Of a stretch of DNA of 19,964 nucleotides, positions 1 through 6,806 are shown piece after piece; position 1 is the first letter of the stretch; each line of letters begins with the position of its first letter. The translations under genes and the position numbers were made by a program. The DNA is taken from NCBI GenBank assembly GCA_947460165.1, contig CANHKH010000015.1, forward strand, positions 1 to 19,964. Reading direction: 5' to 3'. Source of the DNA: Comamonadaceae bacterium (GTDB taxonomy: Bacteria; Pseudomonadota; Gammaproteobacteria; Burkholderiales; Burkholderiaceae_C). The notes beneath the pieces are model-generated. The model saw only the letters and a program-made list of their open reading frames with translations. It did no database searches and was not told where the DNA came from.

Positions 1-357
1 CACGGTGAGCATGCATACCGAATACGATTTGAGCCGGGACAACTTCCCCCGGTGAAAGCGTTCTGGTCGATCACGATGTATGACGCCGGCGACGGCATGC
101 TCGTCGAAAACCCCATCGCCCGCTTTTCGATCGGTGACCGCACACCTGGCCTACAAGCCGATCAGGATGGCGGGCTCACGCTGTGCCTTCAGCACAGAGC
201 GCCAGATGACCCGGCCGAACGCGCCAACTGGCTGCCCAGCCCTTCGGGCGGGTTCACTGTGTGCCTGAGGGCTTACTTGCCACACCCCGACTTGCTCGAA
301 GGCCTCTTTGTCCTTCCACCACCGGTTCGCCGCACCAAGCCTGCGCGCAACTCCTGA
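1..357 (+). CDS. DUF1214 domain protein, C-terminal part (5' end outside window)
   Basis: The reading frame is open from base 1, so the gene starts before the window; the GTG at 52 is an internal valine, not a start. The visible 118 residues carry the typical end of DUF1214 (often DUF1254-DUF1214) proteins: a Y-x-I-R-F segment, then LPPVKAFWSITMYD, a VENP-x-A-R-F-SIGDRTPGL block, a 'LQH' strand, NWLPSP and a final LRAYLPHPDLLEG. Family members are usually secreted or periplasmic proteins of unknown reaction; no function is assigned. It is the only intact-looking gene on the plus strand and has no evident link to the catabolic genes that follow, which face it convergently. The last residues (PPVRRTKPARNS) run a little beyond the usual family end. 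Family call is confident, role unknown. Confidence 0.85.
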   Translation, partial: HGEHAYRIRFEPGQLPPVKAFWSITMYDAGDGMLVENPIARFSIGDRTPGLQADQDGGLTLCLQHRAPDDPAERANWLPSPSGGFTVCLRAYLPHPDLLEGLFVLPPPVRRTKPARNS

Positions 358-387
358 GCGCAGTCGGGGCAGGCCGTCATGTCCGGC
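358..387 (+). repeat. 30-bp direct repeat, left copy
   Basis: This starts at the base after the DUF1214 stop codon. It begins GCGCAGTCGG and ends CATGTCCGGC, and matches 17510-17539 at 29 of 30 positions in the same orientation (G at 368 against A at 17520). The two copies bracket the whole catabolic block. Confidence 0.75.
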
Positions 388-592
388 ATGTTGCCGCCGA
401 CCGCAATTTGACCACCTCTGCCGAGTTTCACTGACAAGGTGGGGTGGACTCAAACCCGCATAGACAACCGAAATTCCGGCCTAAGGGCTGGTCATGGATG
501 TTAGGCACACTTGGTCATACCGATGTAGCCGGCAAAAGCATGAGGCGACAACCACCTTGACGCGCGCCGCTTCCTAGATGCTCACAACGGCT
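388..592. other. Non-coding stretch after the left repeat; possible IS21-like end
   Basis: No convincing gene. On the minus strand 388-411 reads GGTCAAATTGCGG and onward, and aligns loosely (17 of 24 positions by eye) with the IS21-like end at 17362-17385, in inverted orientation. Such GGTCAA-TT motifs occur at the ends of IS21-family elements. The rest shows only short weak inverted repeats, and no hairpin with a T-run that would end the gntR transcript. Confidence 0.3.
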
Positions 593-1297
593 TCATGTCT
601 TGCCCAGGCGTGCCATCTGCAACTGGTGCAAGGTGATTTTGCGAACCTCCAACTGGCTCGACTCCACATGCGCCTTGAGCAGCAGCCTGGACTGTTCAGT
701 GCGCTTGGACAAAATAGCCTGCAGGATTTTGGCGTGTTCTTCGTAGGTCGCCTCGATGCGGGCACCCTGGGTGAAGTCGAGCTTGCGGATCACCCGAATC
801 CGATCGGTGATGTCGCGGTGCACCCGCAGCATTTCCGCATTGCCAGTGGCTTCCACCAGCGCGCAGTGAAAGTCCTCGTCGAGTTGGCTGACCTGATTGT
901 TGTCCCGAAGGCGGCGCGACTTGGGCACCAGCCAAATGCCCGAGAGCTGCTCCAGCATGGCCTGACTGGCCTTTGCATCGCCAGTGGTGTTGCCTTCGCA
1001 CAGCCTTTGCACTGACTCGGTCTCGATCAGCAGGCGCAGGTCATACAGCTGGTCGAACTTGGCAAAGTCCAAGGGCAAAACACGCCACCCGTTCCTGAAC
1101 AGGACCTCGACCTGGCCCTCCTGCTGCAGGCGCACCAGCGCCTGGCGCACCGGCGTGCGTGACACCTCAAGCCGGTCACAGATCTCGCCCTCGGAAAACC
1201 GGTCACCTGGCACAAGGACGAAATTGGCGATGTCGCTCTTGAGCTGTGCATAGACCTCATCGGCCAGTGACACGCGGGCTTTGGTCGGGGCACTCAT
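593..1297 (-). CDS. GntR-family transcriptional regulator, FadR subfamily (FCD domain)
   Basis: 234 residues, normal for the FadR subgroup. Residues about 10-76 form the winged helix-turn-helix, with the family signature FSEGEICDRLEVSRTPVRQA. Residues about 82-222 form the all-helical FCD effector domain. Its usual metal ligands are visible: D140 and H144 in LDEDFH, H188 in EEHAKIL and H210 in LKAHVES, so it probably binds a metal with an organic acid or related ligand. It is the last gene of the atzF-ABC operon, starting 5 bases after the ATPase stop, which suggests an autoregulated local regulator. Its likely target is the GTAT-centred palindrome upstream of atzF (5775-5786). Effector unknown; by position it could be the transported compound or a breakdown product. 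Confidence 0.93.
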   Translation of the reverse strand: MSAPTKARVSLADEVYAQLKSDIANFVLVPGDRFSEGEICDRLEVSRTPVRQALVRLQQEGQVEVLFRNGWRVLPLDFAKFDQLYDLRLLIETESVQRLCEGNTTGDAKASQAMLEQLSGIWLVPKSRRLRDNNQVSQLDEDFHCALVEATGNAEMLRVHRDITDRIRVIRKLDFTQGARIEATYEEHAKILQAILSKRTEQSRLLLKAHVESSQLEVRKITLHQLQMARLGKT

Positions 1298-1302
1298 GGG
1301 AT

Positions 1303-2124
1303 TTAGCGTCGAACTTCTTGTTGAAAGATTTCCAGGCTGCGCTTCTTGGCGGCCACGAAACTAGGCTCCGTGAGCGTGGCCACGGTGCGGGGACGAGGGT
1401 CATCATACTGAAGGATCTCGGCCACTGAGGTAGGTCGTTTGGTGAGCAACAGGATTTGATCAGCCAGGTAGACCGCTTCTTCAAGGTCGTGCGAGACCAG
1501 CATCATGGTGGTGCCGGTCTGCATAAAGACCTCCTGCAGTTTTTCCCGAATGAACAGGGTCATCTCGAAATCGAGCGCGGAAAACGGCTCGTCCAAAAAC
1601 AACACCTCGGGCTTAGGAGCCAAGGCCCGCATGATGGACGCCGTCTGCTGCTGTCCGCCGGAGAGCTCGTAAGGATAGCGATGGAGGTCAAACTTGACGT
1701 CGAACGATGCCACCAATTCCTCCATGCGGCGGTCGACCTCGGCTTTGCTGCGCTTTTCAAGCTGCAGCGGGTAGGCGATGTTGTCGATGGTGCGCATCCA
1801 CGGGAACAGGGCCTCGCGGTAGTTCTGGAAGACATAGCCAATTTTGGTGTCCTTGAGCGACTTGCCGTCGAACAGAATTTCACCGGCATCGATCGGCACC
1901 AGCCCCGCAATCATGTTGATGAGGGTGGATTTGCCGCAGCCATTGGGGCCGAAGATGGAGATGATCTTGTTCTTCGGGATGTCCAGGTCCAGGTTTTCAT
2001 AGAGTGGCCAGCCGGCGAAATACTTGGTCAGCCCGCGGATGGTGATGTGTGTTCCTGCCGAGCCCGGCCTGAAGGCCGGCCGGGGGACATCGGCATACAC
2101 AGGCCCATTAACGACTTCATTCAT
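1303..2124 (-). CDS. ABC transporter ATP-binding protein, NitT/TauT type
   Basis: 273 residues, a complete ATPase of the nitrate/taurine/sulfonate importer class. Walker A is GPNGCGKST (59-67), the Q-loop glutamine is Q100, the signature is LSGGQ (154-158), Walker B is VLFLDEP (174-180, catalytic E179) and the switch histidine is H212 in LVSHD. The residue after the signature glutamines is T161 (QQQTAS) where most relatives have QQQR, a variant likely shared by a subfamily. About 25 extra N-terminal residues precede the domain. Its ATG overlaps the permease stop in an ATGA (2121-2124), implying translational coupling. It would energise uptake with the permease and binding protein upstream. 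The transported compound is not identifiable from sequence; a nitrogen compound is inferred from atzF. Confidence 0.95.
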   Translation of the reverse strand: MNEVVNGPVYADVPRPAFRPGSAGTHITIRGLTKYFAGWPLYENLDLDIPKNKIISIFGPNGCGKSTLINMIAGLVPIDAGEILFDGKSLKDTKIGYVFQNYREALFPWMRTIDNIAYPLQLEKRSKAEVDRRMEELVASFDVKFDLHRYPYELSGGQQQTASIMRALAPKPEVLFLDEPFSALDFEMTLFIREKLQEVFMQTGTTMMLVSHDLEEAVYLADQILLLTKRPTSVAEILQYDDPRPRTVATLTEPSFVAAKKRSLEIFQQEVRR

Positions 2125-2957
2125 CGACCACTCCAGTGAACGATGCGACGCTCGGCAGCCAGAAACATCACATTGAGCGCATAGCCCAGGATGCCCGCTG
2201 CCATGATGGCCGCATACATGGTTTTGACATTCATGACTTGTTGTGCGTCGATGATCTTGTGGCCCAGCCCGTTTTCCGAACCAATGAACATTTCAGCCAC
2301 CACCACGATGACCAGCGCCATCGAGACCGCAGAGCGCAGACCGACGAAGGCCGGCTGCAGACTCTCCCAGAACAGCACGTTCTTGAAGATTTGCCAGCGG
2401 CTCGCCCCCATGACCTTGGCCGCCGCCACCCTTTGCTTGCGGGCATTGATGACGCCATAGGCACAGTTGAAAATCACAATGAGAAAGGCGCCGAATGCGG
2501 CGATCGCCACCTTGTTGATGTCAGAAATGCCGAAGATGAGCAGGAACAAGGGAATCAGCGCCGATGAGGGCGTGGAGCGAAAAAAATCGATCAGAAATTC
2601 AACACTGCGATAGGCCCGCTCATTGCTACCCAAGGCGATGCCCAGCGGCATGCCGACCGCAGTGGCCATCAGGAAGGCCATCATGGTCCGTTTGAAGGTG
2701 ACCAGAAAGTGCGGCAGGAGCGCATCGCTGGCCATGCCATTGATCAGGGTCAACAAGGTGGCCGACGGCGGTGGCAGCAAGATCGCCTTGATCCACCCGG
2801 CCCGTACCACCAGATCCCAGATCACGAGCAAGGCCAAGGGTCCTGCCAGCGGCAACGCCCGGCCCCAATCCCAGCGTGGTGCTGCTGCGGGCCCTGGCCC
2901 GCCAGCGGCGGGCTTCCAGCCGCCGGGCGCCTTGTTCGGCGTTTGAGGATCGCTCAC
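2121..2957 (-). CDS. ABC transporter permease, NitT/TauT type
   Basis: About 278 residues with a proline/glycine-rich cytoplasmic N-terminus, a first membrane segment around LPLAGPLALLVIWDLVV, and a BPD_transp_1 core. The EAA-type coupling loop is AAKVMGASRWQIFKNVLF, which contacts the ATPase. The GTG at 2957 is chosen as start because an AGGGG Shine-Dalgarno lies 6 bases before it, giving MSDPQTPNK; a TTG at 2963 is in frame and would add two residues and overlap the binding-protein stop. The 3' end overlaps the ATPase start by 4 bases. It is the only permease in this module, so the channel is presumably a homodimer. Family is certain, substrate inferred only from context. Confidence 0.93.
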   Translation of the reverse strand: MSDPQTPNKAPGGWKPAAGGPGPAAAPRWDWGRALPLAGPLALLVIWDLVVRAGWIKAILLPPPSATLLTLINGMASDALLPHFLVTFKRTMMAFLMATAVGMPLGIALGSNERAYRSVEFLIDFFRSTPSSALIPLFLLIFGISDINKVAIAAFGAFLIVIFNCAYGVINARKQRVAAAKVMGASRWQIFKNVLFWESLQPAFVGLRSAVSMALVIVVVAEMFIGSENGLGHKIIDAQQVMNVKTMYAAIMAAGILGYALNVMFLAAERRIVHWSGR

Positions 2958-2959
2958 AC

Positions 2960-3979
2960 TCAACCCCTGTAGAGCAGACCAGCCACATCCACCTTGCGGC
3001 TGAAGATGCCCCGGTCGGTGAACAGGTCGAAGAACTGCTGGAAATAGGCAATGTCCGCCGGCTTGAATTCCGAGGACATCATGTAGTCGGCCATCGGCAC
3101 TTCATTGGTCAAGGCGCCTTCGATGGCGGTATAGCCCTTGAGTGCAGGCCGCGCCTCGGCAGGGTTGTTGCGTACCAGGTCGACGCCACGCTTGTAAGCT
3201 GCGACGAAGCGGCGCGTCACGTCCGGGTGCTTGTTGATGAACTCGGTGGTCAGGCTGGCCGAGCCGCCATGCCAGGGCGCCATCGGATTGCCCAGCACAT
3301 ACTTGGCGATCACGCCCACTTCGAGGTTGCGCGTGGTGCCGTTGATGCGCCCAATGGTGCCGGTGGGCTCCAGCGTGTAGCAGGCGTCGACCTGTCCTGC
3401 CACGATGGAGGCGATGTGCTGGCCAATCGGCAGCTCGACCACCGACGTATTTTTGGCGCCAGCTCGCTCGAGCACCGTGCGTGTCAGCACCACGTTCTGC
3501 ACGCCGGGGCCGCAGGCGACTTTCTTGCCGCTGAGTTCGGCGATGGACTTGATCGGACTGTCCTTGGCGACGATGAATTGGTCCAGCACGAATTTGACGT
3601 TGGTCGGGTTGGTGCAGAAGATCTTGAGCAAGCCCGGCTGGGCGATCTCTGCAATGCCCAAGGCGGCTGATCCAGTTCCGTTGGCGCTTCCTTCAGCGCG
3701 ACCGGAAATCATGGCTTCGGCCACCTGCTGCGGGCTGGCCAGCTTGAGGGCTTCCACATCCAGGCCGGCGTCCTTGAAGTAGCCTTTTTCGATGGCGGCA
3801 AAAAACGGAATTCCCGAGGCCACTGGCCAGAATCCGAGTCGGATCTTGGGCGAGCTTTGGGCCCGCACCAAGGCCGGCGCTGCCAGGGCGGCCAGAGCCA
3901 GGCCGGTGGCCTTCAAGGTGGTTCGGCGCCGCGGGGAAGCGGCATGGGATGCGGGGGCGGTCGGTACGGTGTGGCTCAT
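2960..3979 (-). CDS. ABC transporter substrate-binding protein, NitT/TauT type, Tat signal
   Basis: 339 residues. The N-terminus holds a twin-arginine motif (PRRRTTLKATG, arginines 17-19), a hydrophobic alanine-rich stretch and a cleavage-like VRA-Q near residue 40, so export by the Tat pathway is likely. The mature part opens with KIRLGFWPVASGIPFFAAIEKGYF, typical of the SsuA/TauA/NrtA group, and contains the GYF-x-DAGLDVE and VAGQVDACYTLEP blocks. An upstream GGAG about 6 bases before the ATG supports the start. It follows atzF by 46 bases and precedes the permease. This is the specificity component of the importer; aromatic and aliphatic sulfonates, nitrate, cyanate or small nitrogen compounds are all possible for the family. 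Allophanate hydrolase next door favours a urea- or carbonyl-nitrogen compound. Confidence 0.93.
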   Translation of the reverse strand: MSHTVPTAPASHAASPRRRTTLKATGLALAALAAPALVRAQSSPKIRLGFWPVASGIPFFAAIEKGYFKDAGLDVEALKLASPQQVAEAMISGRAEGSANGTGSAALGIAEIAQPGLLKIFCTNPTNVKFVLDQFIVAKDSPIKSIAELSGKKVACGPGVQNVVLTRTVLERAGAKNTSVVELPIGQHIASIVAGQVDACYTLEPTGTIGRINGTTRNLEVGVIAKYVLGNPMAPWHGGSASLTTEFINKHPDVTRRFVAAYKRGVDLVRNNPAEARPALKGYTAIEGALTNEVPMADYMMSSEFKPADIAYFQQFFDLFTDRGIFSRKVDVAGLLYRG

Positions 3980-4025
3980 GGCGTTCTCCAGTGGGCAGGG
4001 TGAATGAAGCGAAGCACGGTGAATT

Positions 4026-5759
4026 TCAGGCGGCGGTGGTTTTCAGACTGTTGGTGTAGGCGCGCCAACCACCCCAGGCGCTGATGTCGCTGGCCGCAGT
4101 CAATGCCTGCGCCTCGCATAGGAAACCTTGAACCTGCTGGCCGCCCTCCAGTTCGAGCGTGCCTATGCCCAGCGGCGCCGGGATCAGGGCCACAAAGGAG
4201 CCGTACTGCGACACCGGCATATCCCAGATTTCAACCTCGATGCGGGCACCGGTATCGGGCGCGACCCGCAGCAAACCTGGCTTGGGTGGCCGGCTCTCGG
4301 GCAGGGCGAACAGACGGTAGCTGGGTGCGGTCCGCGCAGCATGAAGCAAACGACCGCCCCGTTCGGTCAGTTGGCTGTTGAGCGGCATGCCGCTCAAATG
4401 CGCGCCCACCACCGCCACCTTGATCCTGGGCTCAGCGGAAGGGGGCAATGGCAAGGATGCACGGGCGGGCGGCGTTTGGGACGTCGCGCCCAGGCCCAGG
4501 CCGGTGCCAGCGTGGTAACGGGTGCCCAGCTCGGCAAGTCGCCAATCGCTGCCGCAGGGGCCGATCAAGGTGATCCCGTGAGGCAGTCCCTCGCTGTCGA
4601 GCGTGCTGGGCACCGACAGGGCTGCATAGTCCAGCAGGTTGACGAAGTTGGTGTAGTGACCGAGTTGCCGATTGAGTCGGACCGGGTCGGCCTGCATGGC
4701 CGCTATCGTGCAGTGGCCCGGCGTGGTGGGCACCAGCAGCACATCGATCTCCTGCCACATCGGAGCCGCCTGCTGCGCCAGCGCCTGCAGGCGGGTGCGG
4801 GCCTCGAAGACATCGGCACCACGGTACTGCCTTCCGGCATCGATGATGCTGCGCACCGGCTCGATGACCGCCTGGGACTGTGCGTCAAAGAAGCTGCGTA
4901 TGGCCGCATAGCGTTCAGCGACCAATGCACTGCCGTACAACAGATCTGCCGCTTGCTCCAGGGGCTGGTAGTCGATAGCCACCGGCGTTCCGCCCATCGC
5001 GCGCAGCCGCCCCACCGCCGCGTCGAAGGCTGCGCTCGCCTCCTCGTTGCCGAAAAATTCAAGCGGGGCGGGTACGCCAAAACGAAAGCCAGGTGGCAGC
5101 GGGCGGGCGTCGAGCTCAAGCGTTCGTGAATAGGGGTCGGCGCCATCGTGCCCAAGTGCGCAGAGCAGGACCTGCCAGGCCATGGGTACAGTGCGCGCAA
5201 AGATGGACACCGCGTCCACGCTCTGCGCGGCGGGCAGCACGCCGCTGGTGCTGATCAGGCCGCGCGAAGGCTTGAGCCCCACGATGTTGTTCAGGCCGGC
5301 CGGCACCCGGCCCGAGCCGGCGGTATCCGTCCCCAGGGCAAAGTCCACCTGTCCGGTCGCCACCACATAGGCCGAGCCGGAGCTCGAGCCGCCACTGACA
5401 TACAGCGGATTGAGCGCGTTCGGGACAGCGCCATGCGGTGAGCGGGTGCCGCTCAGTCCGCAGGCGAACTGGTCCAGATTGGTTTTGCCGTGCAAGGATG
5501 CACCAGCATCGAGCAAACGGCGCACCACTGTGGCGCTGGCTTGCGGCGTGTAAGCAAAGGCCGGGCAAGCGGCCGTCGTCGGCAAGCCGCCAACGTCAAT
5601 GTTGTCTTTCACCGCGAAGCTCAGACCCGCCAGTGGCCCTTGCGCTGCCTCTTGAATGGGCTGTTCGAGCGGGAGTATCCAGGCCTGCGGCGAAAAAGCC
5701 GGCACGCTGGCGGCGTCGGCCGGGGCTGTCGGGTGAGAGGTGAAATCGGCGCGGGACAT
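4026..5759 (-). CDS. atzF: Allophanate hydrolase
   Basis: 577 residues, close to AtzF (about 605). The amidase-signature domain occupies roughly 1-440. The Ser-cisSer-Lys triad is visible: K51 in FAVKDNID, S125 in GGSSSGSA and S149 in TDTAGSGRVPAG; their spacing (74 and 24 residues) matches the AtzF triad as I recall it. From about residue 444 a second domain begins (IKVAVVGAHLSGMPLN) and ends with WRAYTNSLKTTAA; this is the allophanate-hydrolase C-terminal domain, absent from ordinary amidases, and makes the call specific. The reaction turns allophanate into ammonia and CO2, the last step of urea (urea carboxylase), biuret, cyanuric acid and guanidine-carboxylase routes. No urea carboxylase or biuret hydrolase lies nearby. 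It is the first gene of its operon, with a weak Shine-Dalgarno. Confidence 0.95.
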   Translation of the reverse strand: MSRADFTSHPTAPADAASVPAFSPQAWILPLEQPIQEAAQGPLAGLSFAVKDNIDVGGLPTTAACPAFAYTPQASATVVRRLLDAGASLHGKTNLDQFACGLSGTRSPHGAVPNALNPLYVSGGSSSGSAYVVATGQVDFALGTDTAGSGRVPAGLNNIVGLKPSRGLISTSGVLPAAQSVDAVSIFARTVPMAWQVLLCALGHDGADPYSRTLELDARPLPPGFRFGVPAPLEFFGNEEASAAFDAAVGRLRAMGGTPVAIDYQPLEQAADLLYGSALVAERYAAIRSFFDAQSQAVIEPVRSIIDAGRQYRGADVFEARTRLQALAQQAAPMWQEIDVLLVPTTPGHCTIAAMQADPVRLNRQLGHYTNFVNLLDYAALSVPSTLDSEGLPHGITLIGPCGSDWRLAELGTRYHAGTGLGLGATSQTPPARASLPLPPSAEPRIKVAVVGAHLSGMPLNSQLTERGGRLLHAARTAPSYRLFALPESRPPKPGLLRVAPDTGARIEVEIWDMPVSQYGSFVALIPAPLGIGTLELEGGQQVQGFLCEAQALTAASDISAWGGWRAYTNSLKTTAA

Positions 5760-5774
5760 TTTGGTGCATCCAGT

Positions 5775-5786
5775 CTTGTATCCAAG
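5775..5786. promoter_or_regulatory. Candidate GntR operator over the atzF start site
   Basis: CTTGTATCCAAG has palindromic arms (CTTG/CAAG) around TATC and differs by one base in its core from TTGTATACAA, a layout recalled for FadR-subfamily GntR sites. It overlaps the +1 position (about 5782) predicted from the sigma-54 element. The operon's own FCD regulator is the obvious binder. Inference only. Confidence 0.5.
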
Positions 5787-5792
5787 TTAAGA

Positions 5793-5810
5793 TGCAAACA
5801 ACATGCCAAA
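5793..5810 (-). promoter_or_regulatory. Sigma-54 (-24/-12) promoter of the atzF operon
   Basis: On the minus strand the element reads TTTGGCATGTTGTTTGCA. It fits the consensus YTGGCACG-N4-TTGCW with one change (CAC to CAT). The invariant GG (5807/5806) and GC (5795/5794) are exactly 12 bases apart. It lies 34 bases upstream of the atzF ATG and predicts transcription starting near 5782. RpoN dependence suits nitrogen-limited expression. No full NtrC enhancer palindrome was found in the short upstream stretch before the IS remnant. Confidence 0.7.
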
Positions 5811-5821
5811 CACTTTGGCAT
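5803..5821. promoter_or_regulatory. 19-bp perfect palindrome overlapping the -24 element
   Basis: ATGCCAAACACTTTGGCAT: two perfect 8-base arms around a 3-base centre. It covers the -24 half of the sigma-54 promoter and ends two bases short of the IS3 remnant. It could be an operator for a second regulator or a remnant left by the insertion. Confidence 0.5.
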
Positions 5822-5822
5822 T

Positions 5823-6143
5823 TCAGAAATAGCAATGCAAGTAGACCTTATGCTGGGGATTGCGCTCGCTCGTGCCTGGCTGCGGGCACAGGGCCTTGAT
5901 GCCCAAGCGCAACATCAACGTGCTCAGGTGGCGCAGACCCACACGGATGCCTTCGCGCAGCAACATGCGCCTGATCATGCGAGCACCCATGAAGGGGTGC
6001 TCCAAGTGCAATTCGACGATTCGGCGTATTGTTGCCAAGTCGGCATCGCTGGTGGGCCGTGGCCGGTAGTAGACCGCGCCACGGCTGATGTCGAGCAGCT
6101 TGGCCTGACGCGCCATGCTCAGTGAATGTTCACAGTCGATCAT
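5823..6143 (-). pseudogene. IS3-family transposase OrfB, N-terminal fragment
   Basis: The fragment starts MIDCEHSLSMARQAKLLDIS and continues RGAVYYRPRPTSDADL. This is the HTH_21 region that opens OrfB of IS3-family elements, followed by LHLEHPFMGARMIRRMLLREGI and a matching 'LSTLMLRLGIKAL' block. The resemblance stops at PQHKVYLHCYF, about 106 residues in; the whole DDE catalytic domain is missing. The start overlaps the orfA stop, as in intact elements. It is cut off just before the palindrome and promoter of atzF, so the deletion endpoint lies at about 5823. Not functional. Confidence 0.85.
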
Positions 6144-6295
6144 CGCTTTGCGCTCAGCAACCCAGGCTTGGTGAGCGCGCCTTCTAAATAATCGTTCTCC
6201 AGCGCCAGTTGCCCGATCTTGGCGTTAAGCGGCGCTAGATCCTCCGGTTCAGGCGCCGTACCATTGCCGAACACGTCGGCTGCACGGTCCAGCAG
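6140..6295 (-). pseudogene. IS3-family OrfA, C-terminal fragment
   Basis: The minus strand encodes LLDRAADVFGNG, a short proline/glutamate stretch, then LNAKIGQLALENDYLEGAL and TKPGLLSAKR before a stop overlapping the orfB ATG. This is the leucine-zipper end of IS3 OrfA. The similarity ends abruptly at about 6295 and an in-frame stop follows upstream at 6307, so the helix-turn-helix half is lost. With the OrfB fragment it forms one IS3 copy truncated at both ends. Confidence 0.8.
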
Positions 6296-6415
6296 GCATA
6301 CTGTTCATCAACCAACGTGCCAATCTCAATACCATCTAGACACGTTCCATGCGCGGATTTTGAGCGGCTGCCAAGGTGTGCCGGATCGCGCGGTCTGGAG
6401 CTACTGATTAGCTAA
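6296..6415. other. Gap between the IS3 remnant and the LacI remnant
   Basis: About 120 bases without a recognisable gene. A plus-strand reading starting near 6294 (AGILFINQRANL, then a stop) might be further LacI-type debris but is too short to claim. No RNA gene or clear promoter seen. Confidence 0.3.
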
Positions 6416-6703
6416 CAGGTCAAGGCAGATGCCATCTTTTTTGCAGCCGATGTATTCGGGATTGGCGCGCTCTTGGAATGCCAACGTAGAGGTTTGCGTG
6501 TACCGGACGACATAGCCTTGGCAAGCTTTGACGATTACGAGATCAGTGCTCAATTGACGTCGCACCTGACATGCCTTGACATACCCCGTTACATCATCGG
6601 TCAGGAGGCCGCCCGTGTCGTGCTGACCCGCTGCGTAGCAAAAGACATTGGTCGAGAACGCGTAAATGTTGACTTGTCTGTTGTACCCAATCAAACGGTA
6701 TAG
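6416..6703 (+). pseudogene. LacI-family regulator, C-terminal fragment
   Basis: An in-frame stop at 6413-6415 is followed by VKADAIFFAADVFGIGALLE, then CQRRGLRVPDDIALASFDDY, EISAQLTSHLTCLDIPRY and a normal-looking end (VVPNQTV, stop at 6701-6703). These are the last third of the sugar-binding domain of LacI/GalR repressors: the 'AD-x-x-A-x-G' strand, the P-x-DIA-x-x-x-FDD hinge and the effector-domain C-terminus. The DNA-binding domain and most of the sensor are missing. The nearest ATG (6473) lies inside the domain. It is a leftover on the opposite strand from the surrounding catabolic genes, probably from an earlier gene arrangement broken by the IS3 insertion. Confidence 0.8.
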
Positions 6704-6806
6704 GCTTTGCTTATGCGCCTCCCCGGTGGCAGACTATTTTTTTCAAATACGTTTTGATCCTAGACCGGTATAAGGGGAGGGTTTTTGAAACTGCTTTTGT
6801 ATACGA
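6704..6806. other. Convergent spacer with split inverted repeat and GTATAC motif
   Basis: CCTCCCC (6718-6724) and GGGGAGG (6774-6780) are inverted copies, extended by CCGGT/ACCGG, around a loop of about 50 bases, so this is a poor terminator. TTGTATACGA at 6797-6806, directly after the acetamidase stop, resembles the GntR-type palindrome seen before atzF. No gene. Confidence 0.3.

Noticed and set aside
1456..2139. Plus-strand open frame of 227 codons
   Set aside because: Opposite the ABC ATPase with intact Walker and signature motifs; no domain seen.
2876..3670. Plus-strand open frame of 264 codons
   Set aside because: Lies opposite the binding-protein gene with its Tat signal and family motifs; composition is typical of an antisense frame.
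4128..5129. Long plus-strand open frame (333 codons) opposite atzF
   Set aside because: Antisense shadow of a high-GC gene: the sequence is Arg/Gly/Gln/His-rich without a recognisable domain, while the minus strand encodes a clear allophanate hydrolase.
5761..5768. TGCACC-type NtrC half site before atzF
   Set aside because: Only one half is present; there is no matching GGTGCA at the correct spacing, and it lies downstream of the promoter.
6473..6703. A possible small intact gene of 76 codons
   Set aside because: The reading frame continues upstream with LacI sensor-domain sequence to a stop at 6413-6415, so the ATG is internal to a truncated LacI gene.
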